Shown: positions 40,018 to 48,799, numbered from the stretch's first letter. The stretch: 51,336 nucleotides of DNA from CALDTK01 sp041744755 (GCA_041744755.1 JBGTKC010000137.1:1-51336), one strand, 5' to 3'. Notes: generated by a model not told the origin, from the letters alone. A program made the numbers and translations.

Positions 40018-41001
40018 ATGGCTCGGGTCGACCATCTTGGCACCGTGGGAGAGATCGACGCGATTCAGATCAGTTTTAGTCCTGGCGCCCTCAAGATCCT
40101 CAACGGCGTGCTGGCGCTGCTGATGTTCAGCATCGCCCTCGACATCCGGATCACCGACTTCAAAGAACTCGTCCGCCAGCCCAGGCCGGCGATCGTCGGA
40201 CTCACGAGCGAATACCTCTTCTTGCCCTTACTCACGATGGCGCTCATCTACGGCTTCGTCACGGAGCCGAGCATCGCGCTGGGCATGGTCTTGCTGGGGG
40301 TCTGCCCCGGGGGGTCCGTGAGCAACTACGCTACCTACCTCGCGAAGGCGAACACGGCGCTGTCGGTGATGCTCACGGCCGTCACTACCCTAGGCGCGGC
40401 CGTCGTCACGCCACTCGCCTTCGCCTTCTGGCAGGGGTGGCTCCCGGAGGCGCTCCAAAAGCAGCTCAGTCTCGAGCTCGACTTCTGGGACATGGCCACG
40501 ACCGTTTTCTTCCTCGTGCTCGTGCCCGTGGTGATAGGCGTCGGGCTAAATGAGTTCAGACCCAGCTGGGCCAACAGACTCCGCAAGCCCTTCAAAATCC
40601 TGAGCGCCGTGATCTTTATTGCCTTCGTCTTGATCGCCATCTACGGCAACCTCTCGCAAATCGGTGCTTACGTCAAGGTCGTGTTCTGGATGACGGCTGC
40701 GCACAATGGTTTGGCGCTGCTCGGGGGCTACTGGATCGCGCGCGCCTGCGGGCTCGGACAGATGAACTCCCGCACGGTGTCCCTGGAGACTGGCCTCCAG
40801 AACTCAGGCCTCGGTATGACGCTAGTCTTCACGTTCTTCCCGCAGTACGGCGGCATGGCCCTCGTCCTGGCCTGGTGGGGCATCTGGCACCTCGTCAGCG
40901 GCTTCGCCCTCGCTTACTACTGGGGCCTGCGTCCGCCACGGGAGTGGGTCAAGCGCGGACCCCGCGAACGCGTCCGCTTCGACGACTCCGACCGAACCTA
41001 G
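40018..41001 (+). CDS. BASS-family (bile acid:sodium symporter-like) transporter
   Basis: 327 residues, inner-membrane carrier of the BASS superfamily with about nine to ten hydrophobic segments. Seen: an opening helix ALKILNGVLALLMFSIALDIRI, the conserved LGMVLLGVCPGGSVSNYATYLAKAN segment (binding-site helix), and the second repeat SLETGLQNSGLGMTLVFTFFP. Substrates of this family include bile acids, pantoate and organic anions; none can be chosen here. A frame open from 39940 adds residues outside the family and overlaps the divergent leader peptide, so the ATG at 40018 is preferred. Confidence 0.88.
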   Translation: MARVDHLGTVGEIDAIQISFSPGALKILNGVLALLMFSIALDIRITDFKELVRQPRPAIVGLTSEYLFLPLLTMALIYGFVTEPSIALGMVLLGVCPGGSVSNYATYLAKANTALSVMLTAVTTLGAAVVTPLAFAFWQGWLPEALQKQLSLELDFWDMATTVFFLVLVPVVIGVGLNEFRPSWANRLRKPFKILSAVIFIAFVLIAIYGNLSQIGAYVKVVFWMTAAHNGLALLGGYWIARACGLGQMNSRTVSLETGLQNSGLGMTLVFTFFPQYGGMALVLAWWGIWHLVSGFALAYYWGLRPPREWVKRGPRERVRFDDSDRT

Positions 41002-41054
41002 GCCGCGGCACTGTCGTTCGAGCTGGCACTACAACGCCTCCTTACCCAATTGAA

Positions 41055-41567
41055 ATGAGCGACCCGACTACGATCTCCGACACCCTCAAGAAACTCAACT
41101 ACGGCATCTACATCGTCACGAGCCGTAAGCCCGCAGACGAGCTCGTAACCCGGAATCACGACTGGGTCAGCGCGAGCACCGTAAGCTGGGCGATGCAGGT
41201 AAGCATGGAGCCGGAGCTCGTCGCCATTGCCGTCCAGCACGATTCCAATTTGCGCGAAACCATTGAGAAGAGCCACAATTTCGCCATCCACATCCTCGGC
41301 GAGGGTGACAGGGGTCTCGTCAAGGAGTTCGTGGGGGCCGTCGATTTTACCGATGATCAGGTCAACGGTCATCATTTCGACAAGGGTGATTCGGGCGCGC
41401 CAATACTCACCGAGGGTCTCGGGGTGATCGAGTTCTCGCTCGAGGAAACGATCATGCCGGCGGGCGACCACGTCATTTTCATCGGCAAGCCAGTGGCCGC
41501 GCAATTGCGCAAGCCCAATGAGCAGTCGATCGCGATCGAGGAGACGGGGGTTGAGTATGGGGGGTGA
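41055..41567 (+). CDS. Flavin reductase-like FMN-binding protein
   Basis: 170-residue flavin reductase-like split-barrel protein. Seen: LKKLNYGIYIVTSRKPAD, VSASTVSWAMQVSMEPELVAIAV, the central NFAIHILGEGDRGLVKEF, and HVIFIGKPVAAQL near the end. Such proteins reduce FMN/FAD with NAD(P)H or bind FMN for other redox work; a partner oxygenase is not adjacent. The start at 41055 is chosen over an earlier in-frame ATG because that extension is the shadow frame of the transporter gene. The downstream gap contains AT-rich inverted repeats. Confidence 0.82.
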   Translation: MSDPTTISDTLKKLNYGIYIVTSRKPADELVTRNHDWVSASTVSWAMQVSMEPELVAIAVQHDSNLRETIEKSHNFAIHILGEGDRGLVKEFVGAVDFTDDQVNGHHFDKGDSGAPILTEGLGVIEFSLEETIMPAGDHVIFIGKPVAAQLRKPNEQSIAIEETGVEYGG

Positions 41568-41583
41568 AATGTGAAAATTTTAG

Positions 41584-41599
41584 ATTGAAAATTTTCAAT
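41584..41599 (+). repeat. AT-rich palindrome in a convergent gap
   Basis: ATTGAAAATTTTCAAT, a perfect 16-bp palindrome, preceded by a second GAAAATTTT (near 41573) that could form an alternative hairpin. It lies between convergent genes and may act as a bidirectional terminator. Confidence 0.45.
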
Positions 41600-41696
41600 A
41601 TCGTCCCGCGGAGCACCGTCTGGCAGCTTTAACACGGTCTTCCCGCTTATTCGAAAAGAGGATACCGGCCTGAGCCTCGTGCAGGCTAGTCTTGCT

Positions 41697-42407
41697 TCAC
41701 GATCGCTTGCCTTCTTCCTCCGCCAGCAGGAATCGCTCGTCGGAGAACAGCATCCAATTGCTCGAAACATCAAGCATGGCCGCATTCTCGAAAACGGTCT
41801 TCCAGACGTCTCGGTAGTACACTTCCGCAATCGACTTATCGGCCGCGCGGAACGTAAGGCGGTTGCTGATGACGCAGCCTCCGGGCACGAGCAGGGTTTT
41901 TAGCCTTTCGGCAAAACCGGCGGTATTGAAGACCTCAGGAATTTTGTCGTCGACGAAAATGTCGACCAAAACGAGGTCGAACCGTTCGCGCGTCTGCGCG
42001 ACGTAGACGGCTGCGTCCGCGATGACAGTTGTGATGTTGGAGTGGAGGCGATACAGCAAGTAGTCTTCGGCCAGAGCCACGACAGCTTCATCGTACTCGA
42101 CTGCGGTGTAGTCTAGCCGTTTACCGAACAGTTCCTCGGTCATCTGCGGCACGCTACCCAGCCCGAGCCCGAGCAGCTGTACACGGTCTCCCGGGAGCGC
42201 CTCCCAGTCCAGTCGTTCGAAGGCGCGGCGGAAGTTGTAGTAGTTGTCTTCCCAACTGTAAATGGCGCCGTTAGACTGTAGCAACAGCTTGCCTTTGCGA
42301 AGGAGGACCGCCAATTCATCACCGTGGTCGCCCTCGCCGAACTCCAAGGTTTGGTCCATTAAATAGCTTAGCCATTTACGCCAGCGGGGGTAGGGGAGAT
42401 AGGCCAT
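41697..42407 (-). CDS. Spermidine-synthase-like methyltransferase-fold protein
   Basis: 236 residues with a Rossmann-type methyltransferase fold. Seen: motif I VQLLGLGLGSVPQMTEELF, the acidic post-II residue in YTAVEYDEAVVALAE, and FDLVLVDIFVDDKIPE then LLVPGGCVISNRL. It resembles polyamine-aminopropyltransferase-like proteins, but I do not see the full substrate motifs, so the reaction is unknown. It begins with no spacing after the GlmU-like gene stop, so the two are likely co-translated. An exact hairpin motif (41903-41917) encodes GFAER. Confidence 0.75.
   Translation of the reverse strand: MAYLPYPRWRKWLSYLMDQTLEFGEGDHGDELAVLLRKGKLLLQSNGAIYSWEDNYYNFRRAFERLDWEALPGDRVQLLGLGLGSVPQMTEELFGKRLDYTAVEYDEAVVALAEDYLLYRLHSNITTVIADAAVYVAQTRERFDLVLVDIFVDDKIPEVFNTAGFAERLKTLLVPGGCVISNRLTFRAADKSIAEVYYRDVWKTVFENAAMLDVSSNWMLFSDERFLLAEEEGKRS
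41903..41917 (-). repeat. GTTTT-hairpin motif, exact type B
   Basis: Sense in the spermidine-synthase-like gene, read as GFAER. Confidence 0.9.
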
Positions 42408-43649
42408 CTACAGGGGTCCATCTTTTGTCACTTTGCGTAGCCTAGGTTCGCCGCGGCGATGTTTTGCCGTAAGGGCGAAACAAGCTTTCAGGATCGTACG
42501 CTCGCGCTCCGAGACCGCCAACCCTCTCCGCGCGTAGACCCGCTCGACGGTCTCTATCATTTTGACTAACTCGAATGTGGTCTGACCGGCCGCGCCACCC
42601 CAAGAAAAATCTGGGATAAATGTCCGAGGGAAACCATCGCCGAAGACGTTCGCGCCAACACCTACGACCGTGGCCGTGTTGAACATAGTATTGATGCCGC
42701 ACTTCGCGTGATCACCCATGATGAGTCCACAGAACTGTAGCCCGCTGGGCTCGAATCGCTCGGTCTCGTAGTGCCACACCCGCGCCTCGGCGTAGTTATT
42801 CTTGAGGTTCGAGGCGTTGGTATCCGCCCCGAGATTACACCACTGCCCGATGACGGCGTTGCCCAGGTAGCCGTCGTGGCCTTTGTTGCAACTCCCCTGG
42901 AAGACCACGTTGTTGACCTCGCCACCGACCTTGCAGTGCGGTCCGACGGTCGTGCCGCCGTAGATCTTCGCGCCCATCTTCAACACGGCAGATTCGCCGA
43001 CGATGATCGGTCCGCGGAGCAAGCAGCCCTCCATGACCTGGGCGTCCCGAGCGATGTACACCGAGCCTTGGGTCGTGTTGATGACGGCGGCCTCGCAGCT
43101 CGCGCCGACCTCGATGAAGACGATCCCCTCCCCGATCACGGTATTGGTAGGACTGAGGTCCGCCGACGCACGCCCCTCGGTCAAAAGTTCGATGTCCTCG
43201 GCGATCACGCGTGCATTGTGTAGGAAAAGATCGTAAGGCCGACGGAGGAAGGTGACCTCGCCTTCGTACTCGTAGCCGGGCAGCGTGTCGAGTTCGCCGT
43301 CTACTCCGCTGAGGCTCACGATGGCGTCGCGGCCGAGTCTCGCGGCCAGCAGTTCGTCGCCCTTCGTGAGGGCCTCGCCCGCGCCAAGTTCTGTGATCTC
43401 ACGCACGAGATCGGCCGTCGGCAGGAGGCTGGCATTGATGAAGTAGTTGTCGAGTGCGACGTGGAGCGGGAACCCGTCGGCGAGGTAGTCTTGCGTGAGC
43501 GGGGTCGCCAGCCCGTTGAGGCGTCGCTCCCAGCGCTCCCGCAGCGTCATGGCGCCCACGCGCAACTCGCATACGGGCCTTAGCCACGTGAGAGGAAGCA
43601 GGCCTGCCCACGCCTGGTCGTCGAAGAGGATCAGCGTGCGTTTGGCCAT
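42408..43649 (-). CDS. GlmU-like sugar nucleotidyltransferase / left-handed beta-helix protein
   Basis: 413 residues. The N-terminal part (LILFDDQAWAGLLPLTWLRPVCELRVGAMTLRERW) is typical of the Bacteroidota GlmU family of putative sugar-nucleotide transferases. The C-terminal half is a left-handed beta-helix with hexapeptide-like repeats (CLLRGPIIVGESAVLKMGAKIYGGTTVGPHCKVGGEVNN) and NTMFNTATVVGVGANVFG. The full nucleotidyltransferase signature of true GlmU is not evident, so the activity is unclear. The chosen start follows the family; an earlier in-frame ATG at 43697 adds 16 residues. Confidence 0.85.
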   Translation of the reverse strand: MAKRTLILFDDQAWAGLLPLTWLRPVCELRVGAMTLRERWERRLNGLATPLTQDYLADGFPLHVALDNYFINASLLPTADLVREITELGAGEALTKGDELLAARLGRDAIVSLSGVDGELDTLPGYEYEGEVTFLRRPYDLFLHNARVIAEDIELLTEGRASADLSPTNTVIGEGIVFIEVGASCEAAVINTTQGSVYIARDAQVMEGCLLRGPIIVGESAVLKMGAKIYGGTTVGPHCKVGGEVNNVVFQGSCNKGHDGYLGNAVIGQWCNLGADTNASNLKNNYAEARVWHYETERFEPSGLQFCGLIMGDHAKCGINTMFNTATVVGVGANVFGDGFPRTFIPDFSWGGAAGQTTFELVKMIETVERVYARRGLAVSERERTILKACFALTAKHRRGEPRLRKVTKDGPL

Positions 43650-43780
43650 GGACGAGATTTCGGGAGCCCTCCAGCGCGCGATCGAGTGCTCGCGCACACG
43701 GGTACGGGAGAGCGCTAGATAGTCGCACCTAGCTTGCCCACGTGCCTCAGACGCGACGAAGGTGAGGGTAGTACAAAATT

Positions 43781-43814
43781 AAAAATTCCAGCCGGAGTAA
43801 GCTCCGACTGGAAT
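43781..43814 (-). terminator. Terminator of rpmE2
   Basis: A 13-bp stem with one mismatch (43785-43797 with 43802-43814) and a TAAG loop. On the minus strand it is followed by five T, 56 bases past the rpmE2 stop. The T run overlaps a TAATTTTG box that could start the next minus-strand gene. Confidence 0.8.
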
Positions 43815-43833
43815 CTCTAGAGCAGAAGGTGGA

Positions 43834-43848
43834 CACTTTCGTGAAAAC
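43834..43848 (-). repeat. GTTTT-hairpin motif, stem CAC/GTG
   Basis: GTTTTCACGAAAGTG on this strand. Non-coding, between the rpmE2 stop and its terminator. Same 15-mer as at 7512. Confidence 0.75.
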
Positions 43849-43869
43849 CTGCTCCACTGCGGCTCGCGC

Positions 43870-44148
43870 CTACGACTCCGCGCGCTCCTTGTTGGCAAAA
43901 CGCGAGGTCTGGAATTTTTTGTTGAACTTGTCGATACGACCGGCCGTGTCGACGAACTTCATCTTGCCGGTGAAGAAGGGGTGCGACTCGGCACTGATCT
44001 CGAGCTTGATGACGGGGTACTCCTTGCCGTCTTCCCAGGTCTCCTTCTCGTTAGAGCGCGCGCAAGAGCGCCCGAGCCATGACTTGTCGACGCTGAAGTC
44101 CTTGAAGACGACGGTACGGTAGCTGCTAGGGTGGATTTCCTTTTTCAT
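43870..44148 (-). CDS. rpmE2: 50S ribosomal protein L31, type B
   Basis: 92 residues. MKKEIHPSSYRTVVFKDFSV and EISAESHPFFTGKMKFVDTAGRIDKFNKKF are diagnostic for L31. The zinc-binding cysteines of type A are missing, so this is type B. A TACTTTTG box (44168-44175 on this strand) gives a clean -7 promoter, and a terminator follows at 43781-43814. The open frame upstream of 44148 is the shadow of mnmE. Confidence 0.96.
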   Translation of the reverse strand: MKKEIHPSSYRTVVFKDFSVDKSWLGRSCARSNEKETWEDGKEYPVIKLEISAESHPFFTGKMKFVDTAGRIDKFNKKFQTSRFANKERAES

Positions 44149-44167
44149 CGGTCGGTAAATGAGGGCG

Positions 44168-44175
44168 CAAAAGTA
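44168..44175 (-). promoter_or_regulatory. -7 box of rpmE2
   Basis: TACTTTTG on the minus strand, an exact TAnnTTTG, 19 bases before the rpmE2 start. The downstream CGCCC is shared with the rplU promoter. Confidence 0.55.
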
Positions 44176-44198
44176 CGCCATTTCCCGCAAATGAGAAA

Positions 44199-44206
44199 TA
44201 GGTTTG
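44199..44206 (+). promoter_or_regulatory. -7-like box overlapping the mnmE start
   Basis: TAGGTTTG overlaps the TTG start candidate of mnmE and would place transcription start at or next to the GTG at 44213. Confidence 0.35.
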
Positions 44207-44212
44207 CCGACT

Positions 44213-45682
44213 GTGACAAGCTCCGCTGCCGAGACCATCGTCGCGATCGCCACTGCGCCCGGGGCCGGCGGCATCGCCGTAGTGAGGATCTCGGGTCCGG
44301 AGGCGCATGCGATCGCGCGCGGCGCTTTCGTGAGGACTGGCGGAGTGGCGGCCCCGGAGGGCCGATGCTTCGGAAGTACGACCGTTGAAGAGTTGCGGGC
44401 TATGGTCGGGCGGACCACCTACGGATTGTGGCTCGCGAGACCAGAGGTGGGCCGCGTGCCAGGAGGGGACGCGTGTCCTTCCGCGGTGATCGACGACGTC
44501 GTGCTAAGTGTCTACGCCGCCCCGCACTCCTACACCGGTGAGGACGTGGTGGAGGTCAGTTGCCACGGCTCGCGCTACCTCCAGCGCCGAATTTTGGAAG
44601 AGTGCGAGGGCGCCGGCGCTCGTCTGGCCAGGCCCGGCGAGTTCACGGAGCGAGCCTTCCTCCACGGCCGGCTGGATCTCACGCAGGCGGAGGCGGTCGG
44701 AGATTTGATCGCCGCTGAGAGTGCCGCGGCCCACCGACTGGCGCGCACGCAACTCAACGGCGCGCTGCGCCAGGAGATGAGCGCGCTTAGGAAAGTTCTC
44801 ATCGACTTCGCCGCCCTCATCGAACTCGAGAATGACTTCGGGGAGGAGGACGTGAGTTTTGCCGACAGGCCTCAACTCCTGGCCACGCTGCAGGCCGCGG
44901 ACCGGCGGATCGCGCGACTCGTCGACTCCTTCGAGACCGGACGTGCGATCCGCGAGGGCGTCGCTGTGGTGCTGGCCGGAAGACCGAACGCGGGCAAGAG
45001 CACTTTGCTGAACGCCTTGCTCGCGGAGGACCGCGCCATCGTAAGCCCGATTGCGGGGACGACACGCGACACAATCGATGCCGTGCTCGACATCGACGGC
45101 GTGCGCTTCCGCATCAGTGATACCGCCGGCATCCGAGAGGCGACAGACGACATCGAGGCGCTGGGTGTCGGGCGCACGATGGCGGCTGTGGCACAGTCTG
45201 CAGTCTTGGTCTACGTCTGGGACGTAGTGATGACGAGCCCGGCGGAAGTAGCCGCGGACCTCGCGACACTCGGTCGCGAAGACCTTAGCGTGATTGGGGT
45301 AGCCAACAAGATGGACCTCAATCCATACGCCAAGCTCGAGCACTATACGCACACCGACCTCACGCGAGACACCTTCGTGCCGATGGTCGCGGCCGAGGGC
45401 ATGAACTTGGGACTACTTCGCGAGTGCTTGTTTGCGGTAGGGGTCGGACAGCATGCAGCGACCGGCGATGTGATTCTGTCGAACGTCCGGCACCGGACAG
45501 CTTTGCTGGCCGCCAACGCGGCACTGGCGAGGGTAGCGCACGGAGTGGAGACAGGGTTGAGCGGTGACCTCGTTGCACTAGACCTACGCCAAGCTCTGCA
45601 CTTCATCGGCGAAGTGACGGGGGAGATCAGCGTGGAAGACTTGCTGGAGAGCATCTTCTCAAATTTTTGCATTGGGAAGTAG
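44213..45682 (+). CDS. mnmE: tRNA modification GTPase MnmE
   Basis: About 489 residues. With MnmG it installs the cmnm5 group at U34 of certain tRNAs. Seen: TIVAIATAPGAGGIAVVRISG, HSYTGEDVVEVSCHGS, RPGEFTERAFLHGRLDLTQAEAV, the G domain with P-loop GRPNAGKS, GTTRDTIDA, DTAGIRE and NKMD, and the C-terminal CIGK that is essential in the family. Start uncertain: TTG at 44204 and GTG at 44213 are in frame. A TAGGTTTG -7-like box (44199-44206) overlaps the TTG, which favours the GTG and a nearly leaderless message. Confidence 0.95.
   Translation: MTSSAAETIVAIATAPGAGGIAVVRISGPEAHAIARGAFVRTGGVAAPEGRCFGSTTVEELRAMVGRTTYGLWLARPEVGRVPGGDACPSAVIDDVVLSVYAAPHSYTGEDVVEVSCHGSRYLQRRILEECEGAGARLARPGEFTERAFLHGRLDLTQAEAVGDLIAAESAAAHRLARTQLNGALRQEMSALRKVLIDFAALIELENDFGEEDVSFADRPQLLATLQAADRRIARLVDSFETGRAIREGVAVVLAGRPNAGKSTLLNALLAEDRAIVSPIAGTTRDTIDAVLDIDGVRFRISDTAGIREATDDIEALGVGRTMAAVAQSAVLVYVWDVVMTSPAEVAADLATLGREDLSVIGVANKMDLNPYAKLEHYTHTDLTRDTFVPMVAAEGMNLGLLRECLFAVGVGQHAATGDVILSNVRHRTALLAANAALARVAHGVETGLSGDLVALDLRQALHFIGEVTGEISVEDLLESIFSNFCIGK
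44856..44870 (+). repeat. GTTTT-hairpin motif, loop variant GACA
   Basis: GTTTTGCCGACAGGC, sense in mnmE, read as SFADR. Confidence 0.6.
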
Positions 45683-45703
45683 ACCCGCGCGGGGATACAT
45701 TGT
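45672..45703 (+). promoter_or_regulatory. Promoter of the SIMPL gene
   Basis: TTG (45672-45674), 21 bases, then TACATTGT (45696-45703). The box runs into a truncated hairpin-motif copy GTTTTGCGAAAGC. Confidence 0.4.
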
Positions 45704-45726
45704 TTTGCGAAAGCGATCACCCACAA

Positions 45727-46458
45727 ATGCCCCGCCAGCGCGTTAAGGTCTTCATGAAGGCAACCTTTCTACTACTTTGCTTGATGGCGGGCGCGATTGG
45801 CCCGGAGCTTAGTTTTGGCCAGATGGAGACACTTCCAGTTCCCCCAGCCCTCGTGACGGTGACGGGCGAGTACAAGGCCCGGTTCATGCCCGACCAACTC
45901 ACGTTCTCGATCGGGGTCCACAGCGAGGGGGAGGATTTGCTCAAGGCAAAACAGGAGAACGCCGCGAGCGTGCGCGACATCGTCGACTACCTCAAGCAGC
46001 GCGGGGTCGAGGCCAAGGACATCCAGACACAGTACCTCAGCATTGGCGTACGGTACCAGGACCCGCAGCAGCTGCAGGTCCGCTACGTGGCCGACCAGCA
46101 GATCCAGGTGATGCTGCGGAAGGTCGATGGGTTCGACGAGATCAACACGGGGCTACTGCAGCGTGGCGTGACCGCGATCAACGGACCGAACTTCGGGTAC
46201 TCCAACGCGGAGAGCGTCAAGACCGAAGCACGCGCCAAGGCTGTCGTGGACGCCCGCACGAAGGCGCAGGCGCTGGCCGGGGCGTTGGGCCAGCCGATCG
46301 GCCCGGCGTACTCCATCACCGACATCGACGCTCCCGACTACGGGCCGGTTGCCTACCGGATGTCGGCATCCTCGATGGAAAGCGGCCCCGGGATTGCCAC
46401 CGGCGAAATCGAGATTGTACACCGGGTCAACGTGGCCTTTTACCTGTTCGCAAAATGA
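45727..46458 (+). CDS. SIMPL-domain (DUF541) exported protein
   Basis: About 243 residues with a signal peptide (FLLLCLMAGAIGPELSFGQ) and a SIMPL/DUF541 domain: VTVTGEYKARFMPDQLTFSIGVHSEGED, QNAASV-type helices, YSNAESVKTEARAKAVVDARTKAQALAGALG, and a C-terminal EIEIVHRVNVAFYLF. The family is periplasmic or membrane-associated and of unclear function. Starts at 45727 and 45754 are both possible. A TTG-N21-TACATTG promoter (45672-45703) precedes it. It overlaps the next gene by 4 bases (ATGA). Confidence 0.85.
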   Translation: MPRQRVKVFMKATFLLLCLMAGAIGPELSFGQMETLPVPPALVTVTGEYKARFMPDQLTFSIGVHSEGEDLLKAKQENAASVRDIVDYLKQRGVEAKDIQTQYLSIGVRYQDPQQLQVRYVADQQIQVMLRKVDGFDEINTGLLQRGVTAINGPNFGYSNAESVKTEARAKAVVDARTKAQALAGALGQPIGPAYSITDIDAPDYGPVAYRMSASSMESGPGIATGEIEIVHRVNVAFYLFAK

Positions 46459-46850
46459 CCAAGCTCATCTTCTGCGTCGCCATCTTTTCTGCTGTACTGT
46501 CGGAGCGTTCGCCGGACGTGCCCAACGCGGTGGTGATCGGGGCTCACGCGCAGAACGCACAACAGCCTACCGACCAGGTGACGTTCTACCTGCGCAACGA
46601 CAAGGGGCGGTTCCGCAACGTTAACTTCGTGATTTACCGCCCGGGTGAGGCCGATCCGCAGGTGGAGTCTAGCATGCTGCTCCCGTGGCAGCGCTTCAAG
46701 TTCACCCTACCGATCGGGAGTAAGGTCTACGTGGCCAGCAAGGCACACCTCCAACAGGTGAACGCCGGGCACGATCTCCGCGCCGGGGCGCCGCCCGACC
46801 TCACGGTCCGCCGCGACGACGAGGAGCAGGTGTATGCGATTAAGAAGTAG
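46455..46850 (+). CDS. Small exported protein of unknown family
   Basis: 131 residues; I do not recognise the family. There is a short hydrophobic start (KLIFCVAIFSAVLS) that may be a signal peptide, then a beta-rich-looking chain with QVTFYLRNDKGRFRNVNFVIYRPGE and LLPWQRFKFTLPIGSKVYVASKAH. Translational coupling to the SIMPL gene by ATGA suggests they act together in the envelope (inference). Confidence 0.7.
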   Translation: MTKLIFCVAIFSAVLSERSPDVPNAVVIGAHAQNAQQPTDQVTFYLRNDKGRFRNVNFVIYRPGEADPQVESSMLLPWQRFKFTLPIGSKVYVASKAHLQQVNAGHDLRAGAPPDLTVRRDDEEQVYAIKK

Positions 46851-46911
46851 AACGACCATTGTGGCGCACGCCGGTGTGCAAAGCTTTTCGTCAGGAATGG
46901 GTCAGTCGACC

Positions 46912-46932
46912 TAGCTTTCGGCCCGAAAGCTA
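46912..46932 (+). promoter_or_regulatory. 21-bp palindrome before the SSS symporter gene
   Basis: TAGCTTTCGG (46912-46921) and CCGAAAGCTA (46923-46932) are perfect inverted arms around one C. It includes a TAnnTTTC -7-like box and lies 11 bases before the start, where a repressor could block transcription. Confidence 0.5.
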
Positions 46933-46943
46933 TACCCAACTGC

Positions 46944-48758
46944 ATGTTCGCCGACCTCGCTACCGTTGACCTCGTCATCTTTTTTGCCTACATCATCGGG
47001 ATGATCTCTTTTGGGATCTGGATCACCCTCAAGGACAAAAACGAATCGGCGCAGGACTACTTCCTCGCCTCTCGTGCGCTGCCCTGGTGGGCGGTCGGCG
47101 GATCACTGATTGCGAGTAATATTTCGACCGAGCAGGTTCTGGCCATGAATGGTTCGGGCTTCGAGCTCGGGATGGCTATCGCGAGCTACGAGATGATGGC
47201 GGCGATTACCCTTATCTTGGTCGCAAAGTTTTTGCTGCCCATATTCTTAAAGGAAGGGATCTACACGATGCCCCAGTTCCTCGAGCGACGCTTTGATGGG
47301 CGCTCGCGCTCGTTGATGTCGGTGTTTTGGATTGCGCTATTCGTATTCGTCAACATCTCAACCGTGCTCTACCTCGGCGGGCTCGCCATTCAGAGCTTCT
47401 TCGGGGTGCCCCTGATCTACGGCATCATCGCCCTCGTACTCTACTCGGCGAGCTTTTCGATCTTCGGAGGGCTGAAGGCCGTCGTGTGGACCGACGTGGC
47501 ACAGGTGGTGGTCCTCGTGATCGGCGGCTTCCTGGCGTCCTACTTCGTGGTCAACGCCGTGAGCGGGGGAGAGGGGTTCTTTACAGGACTCGGGATGATC
47601 TACGACGCCGTACCCGGTCACTTCGAGATGCTTTTCGAACGAACCGACACCTATCAGCAGGTCACGGACGCCGACGGGAACGGCACCCTTTCCGAGAATC
47701 CGTACGCGCTCTTGCCTGGGATCGGTGTGCTGTTCGGCGGAATGTGGATTACCAACTTGTACTACTGGGGCACCAACCAGTACATCATCCAGCGGGCACT
47801 GGCGGCCCAGACCTTGGGCGAGGCCCAGAAGGGGGTCGCGTTCGCGGCGGTGATCAAACTCATGCTCCCGATCATCGTCGTGGTCCCGGGGATCGCGGCC
47901 CTCGTGCTCGGCGCTGATATCCCTAAAGCCGACTCGGCGTTCGCGTGGGTCTTGACCAACCACGTGCCCGTCGGCATCAAGGGCATCGTCTTCGCCGGGC
48001 TCGTGGCCGCGGTCGGCTCCTCGATCTCGTCGATGGTCAACTCGGCCTCTACGATCTTCACGATCGACATCTACAAGGACCTCATCGACAAGACGGCCAG
48101 CGAATCGAAGCTCGTCAACGTGGGCCGCATTAGCGGGACCGTGGCCCTGCTGGTTGGCGCGATCCTGGCGCCCAGACTCGATTCGCTCGGACAGGTGTTC
48201 CAGTACATCCAGGAGTACACGGGTTTCGTGTCGCCGGGGGTGTTCGCCGTCTTCCTCTTCGGGATGTTTTGGAAGCGGACCACCGCCGACGCGGCGTTCT
48301 ACACGATCCTCATCGCGATCCCGCTCTCGCTCGGGATCCGCTGGCTCATGCCGGAGCTGCCCTTCCTCGACCGCATGGGGGTGGCCTTCTTGCTGTGCTG
48401 TATTTCGCTGGTCTTGATCTCCGGCCTCGAATCCAAGAACGGCAATGCGAACGCCACGCGTCCGATCTACCGCTACATTCTGATTGGCGTCCTGACGATG
48501 GTCGCCGTCGCTACTGGAGCGAAGATGGCCTTCACCGGCCCGCTGGCCGCCGAGTCGACGCTGGGCTGGGTAACGTTGCTGTCGTCGTTGTCGCTCATCG
48601 CCGTACTCTGGACCGAGCGCGGGCAGAATGACCACAAGGCTATAGAGCTCGAGACGGGGCTGTTCGAGACCACGGGACTCTTCAATGCAGTGGCCTTTGG
48701 GGTAGTGCTGTTCCTCACGGGCTTCTACATCTATTTCGCCGACACGATCGCGGGGTAG
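46944..48758 (+). CDS. Sodium/solute symporter (SSS/SGLT family)
   Basis: 604-residue inner-membrane symporter with about fourteen hydrophobic segments. Seen: VIFFAYIIGMISFGIWITLKD, the DYFLASRALPWWAVGGSLIASNISTEQ core, NASTIF-like VNSASTIFTIDIYKDL, and GFVSPGVFAVFLFGMFWKRTT. It resembles SGLT-type sugar:Na+ symporters of Bacteroidota. The substrate is not certain, though a sugar is likely (inference). A 21-bp near-perfect palindrome (46912-46932) lies 11 bases before the start. Confidence 0.92.
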   Translation: MFADLATVDLVIFFAYIIGMISFGIWITLKDKNESAQDYFLASRALPWWAVGGSLIASNISTEQVLAMNGSGFELGMAIASYEMMAAITLILVAKFLLPIFLKEGIYTMPQFLERRFDGRSRSLMSVFWIALFVFVNISTVLYLGGLAIQSFFGVPLIYGIIALVLYSASFSIFGGLKAVVWTDVAQVVVLVIGGFLASYFVVNAVSGGEGFFTGLGMIYDAVPGHFEMLFERTDTYQQVTDADGNGTLSENPYALLPGIGVLFGGMWITNLYYWGTNQYIIQRALAAQTLGEAQKGVAFAAVIKLMLPIIVVVPGIAALVLGADIPKADSAFAWVLTNHVPVGIKGIVFAGLVAAVGSSISSMVNSASTIFTIDIYKDLIDKTASESKLVNVGRISGTVALLVGAILAPRLDSLGQVFQYIQEYTGFVSPGVFAVFLFGMFWKRTTADAAFYTILIAIPLSLGIRWLMPELPFLDRMGVAFLLCCISLVLISGLESKNGNANATRPIYRYILIGVLTMVAVATGAKMAFTGPLAAESTLGWVTLLSSLSLIAVLWTERGQNDHKAIELETGLFETTGLFNAVAFGVVLFLTGFYIYFADTIAG

Positions 48759-48799
48759 CCAACGTGATTTCTCGATCGTCTTATGTGGAGCGTAGTGCT

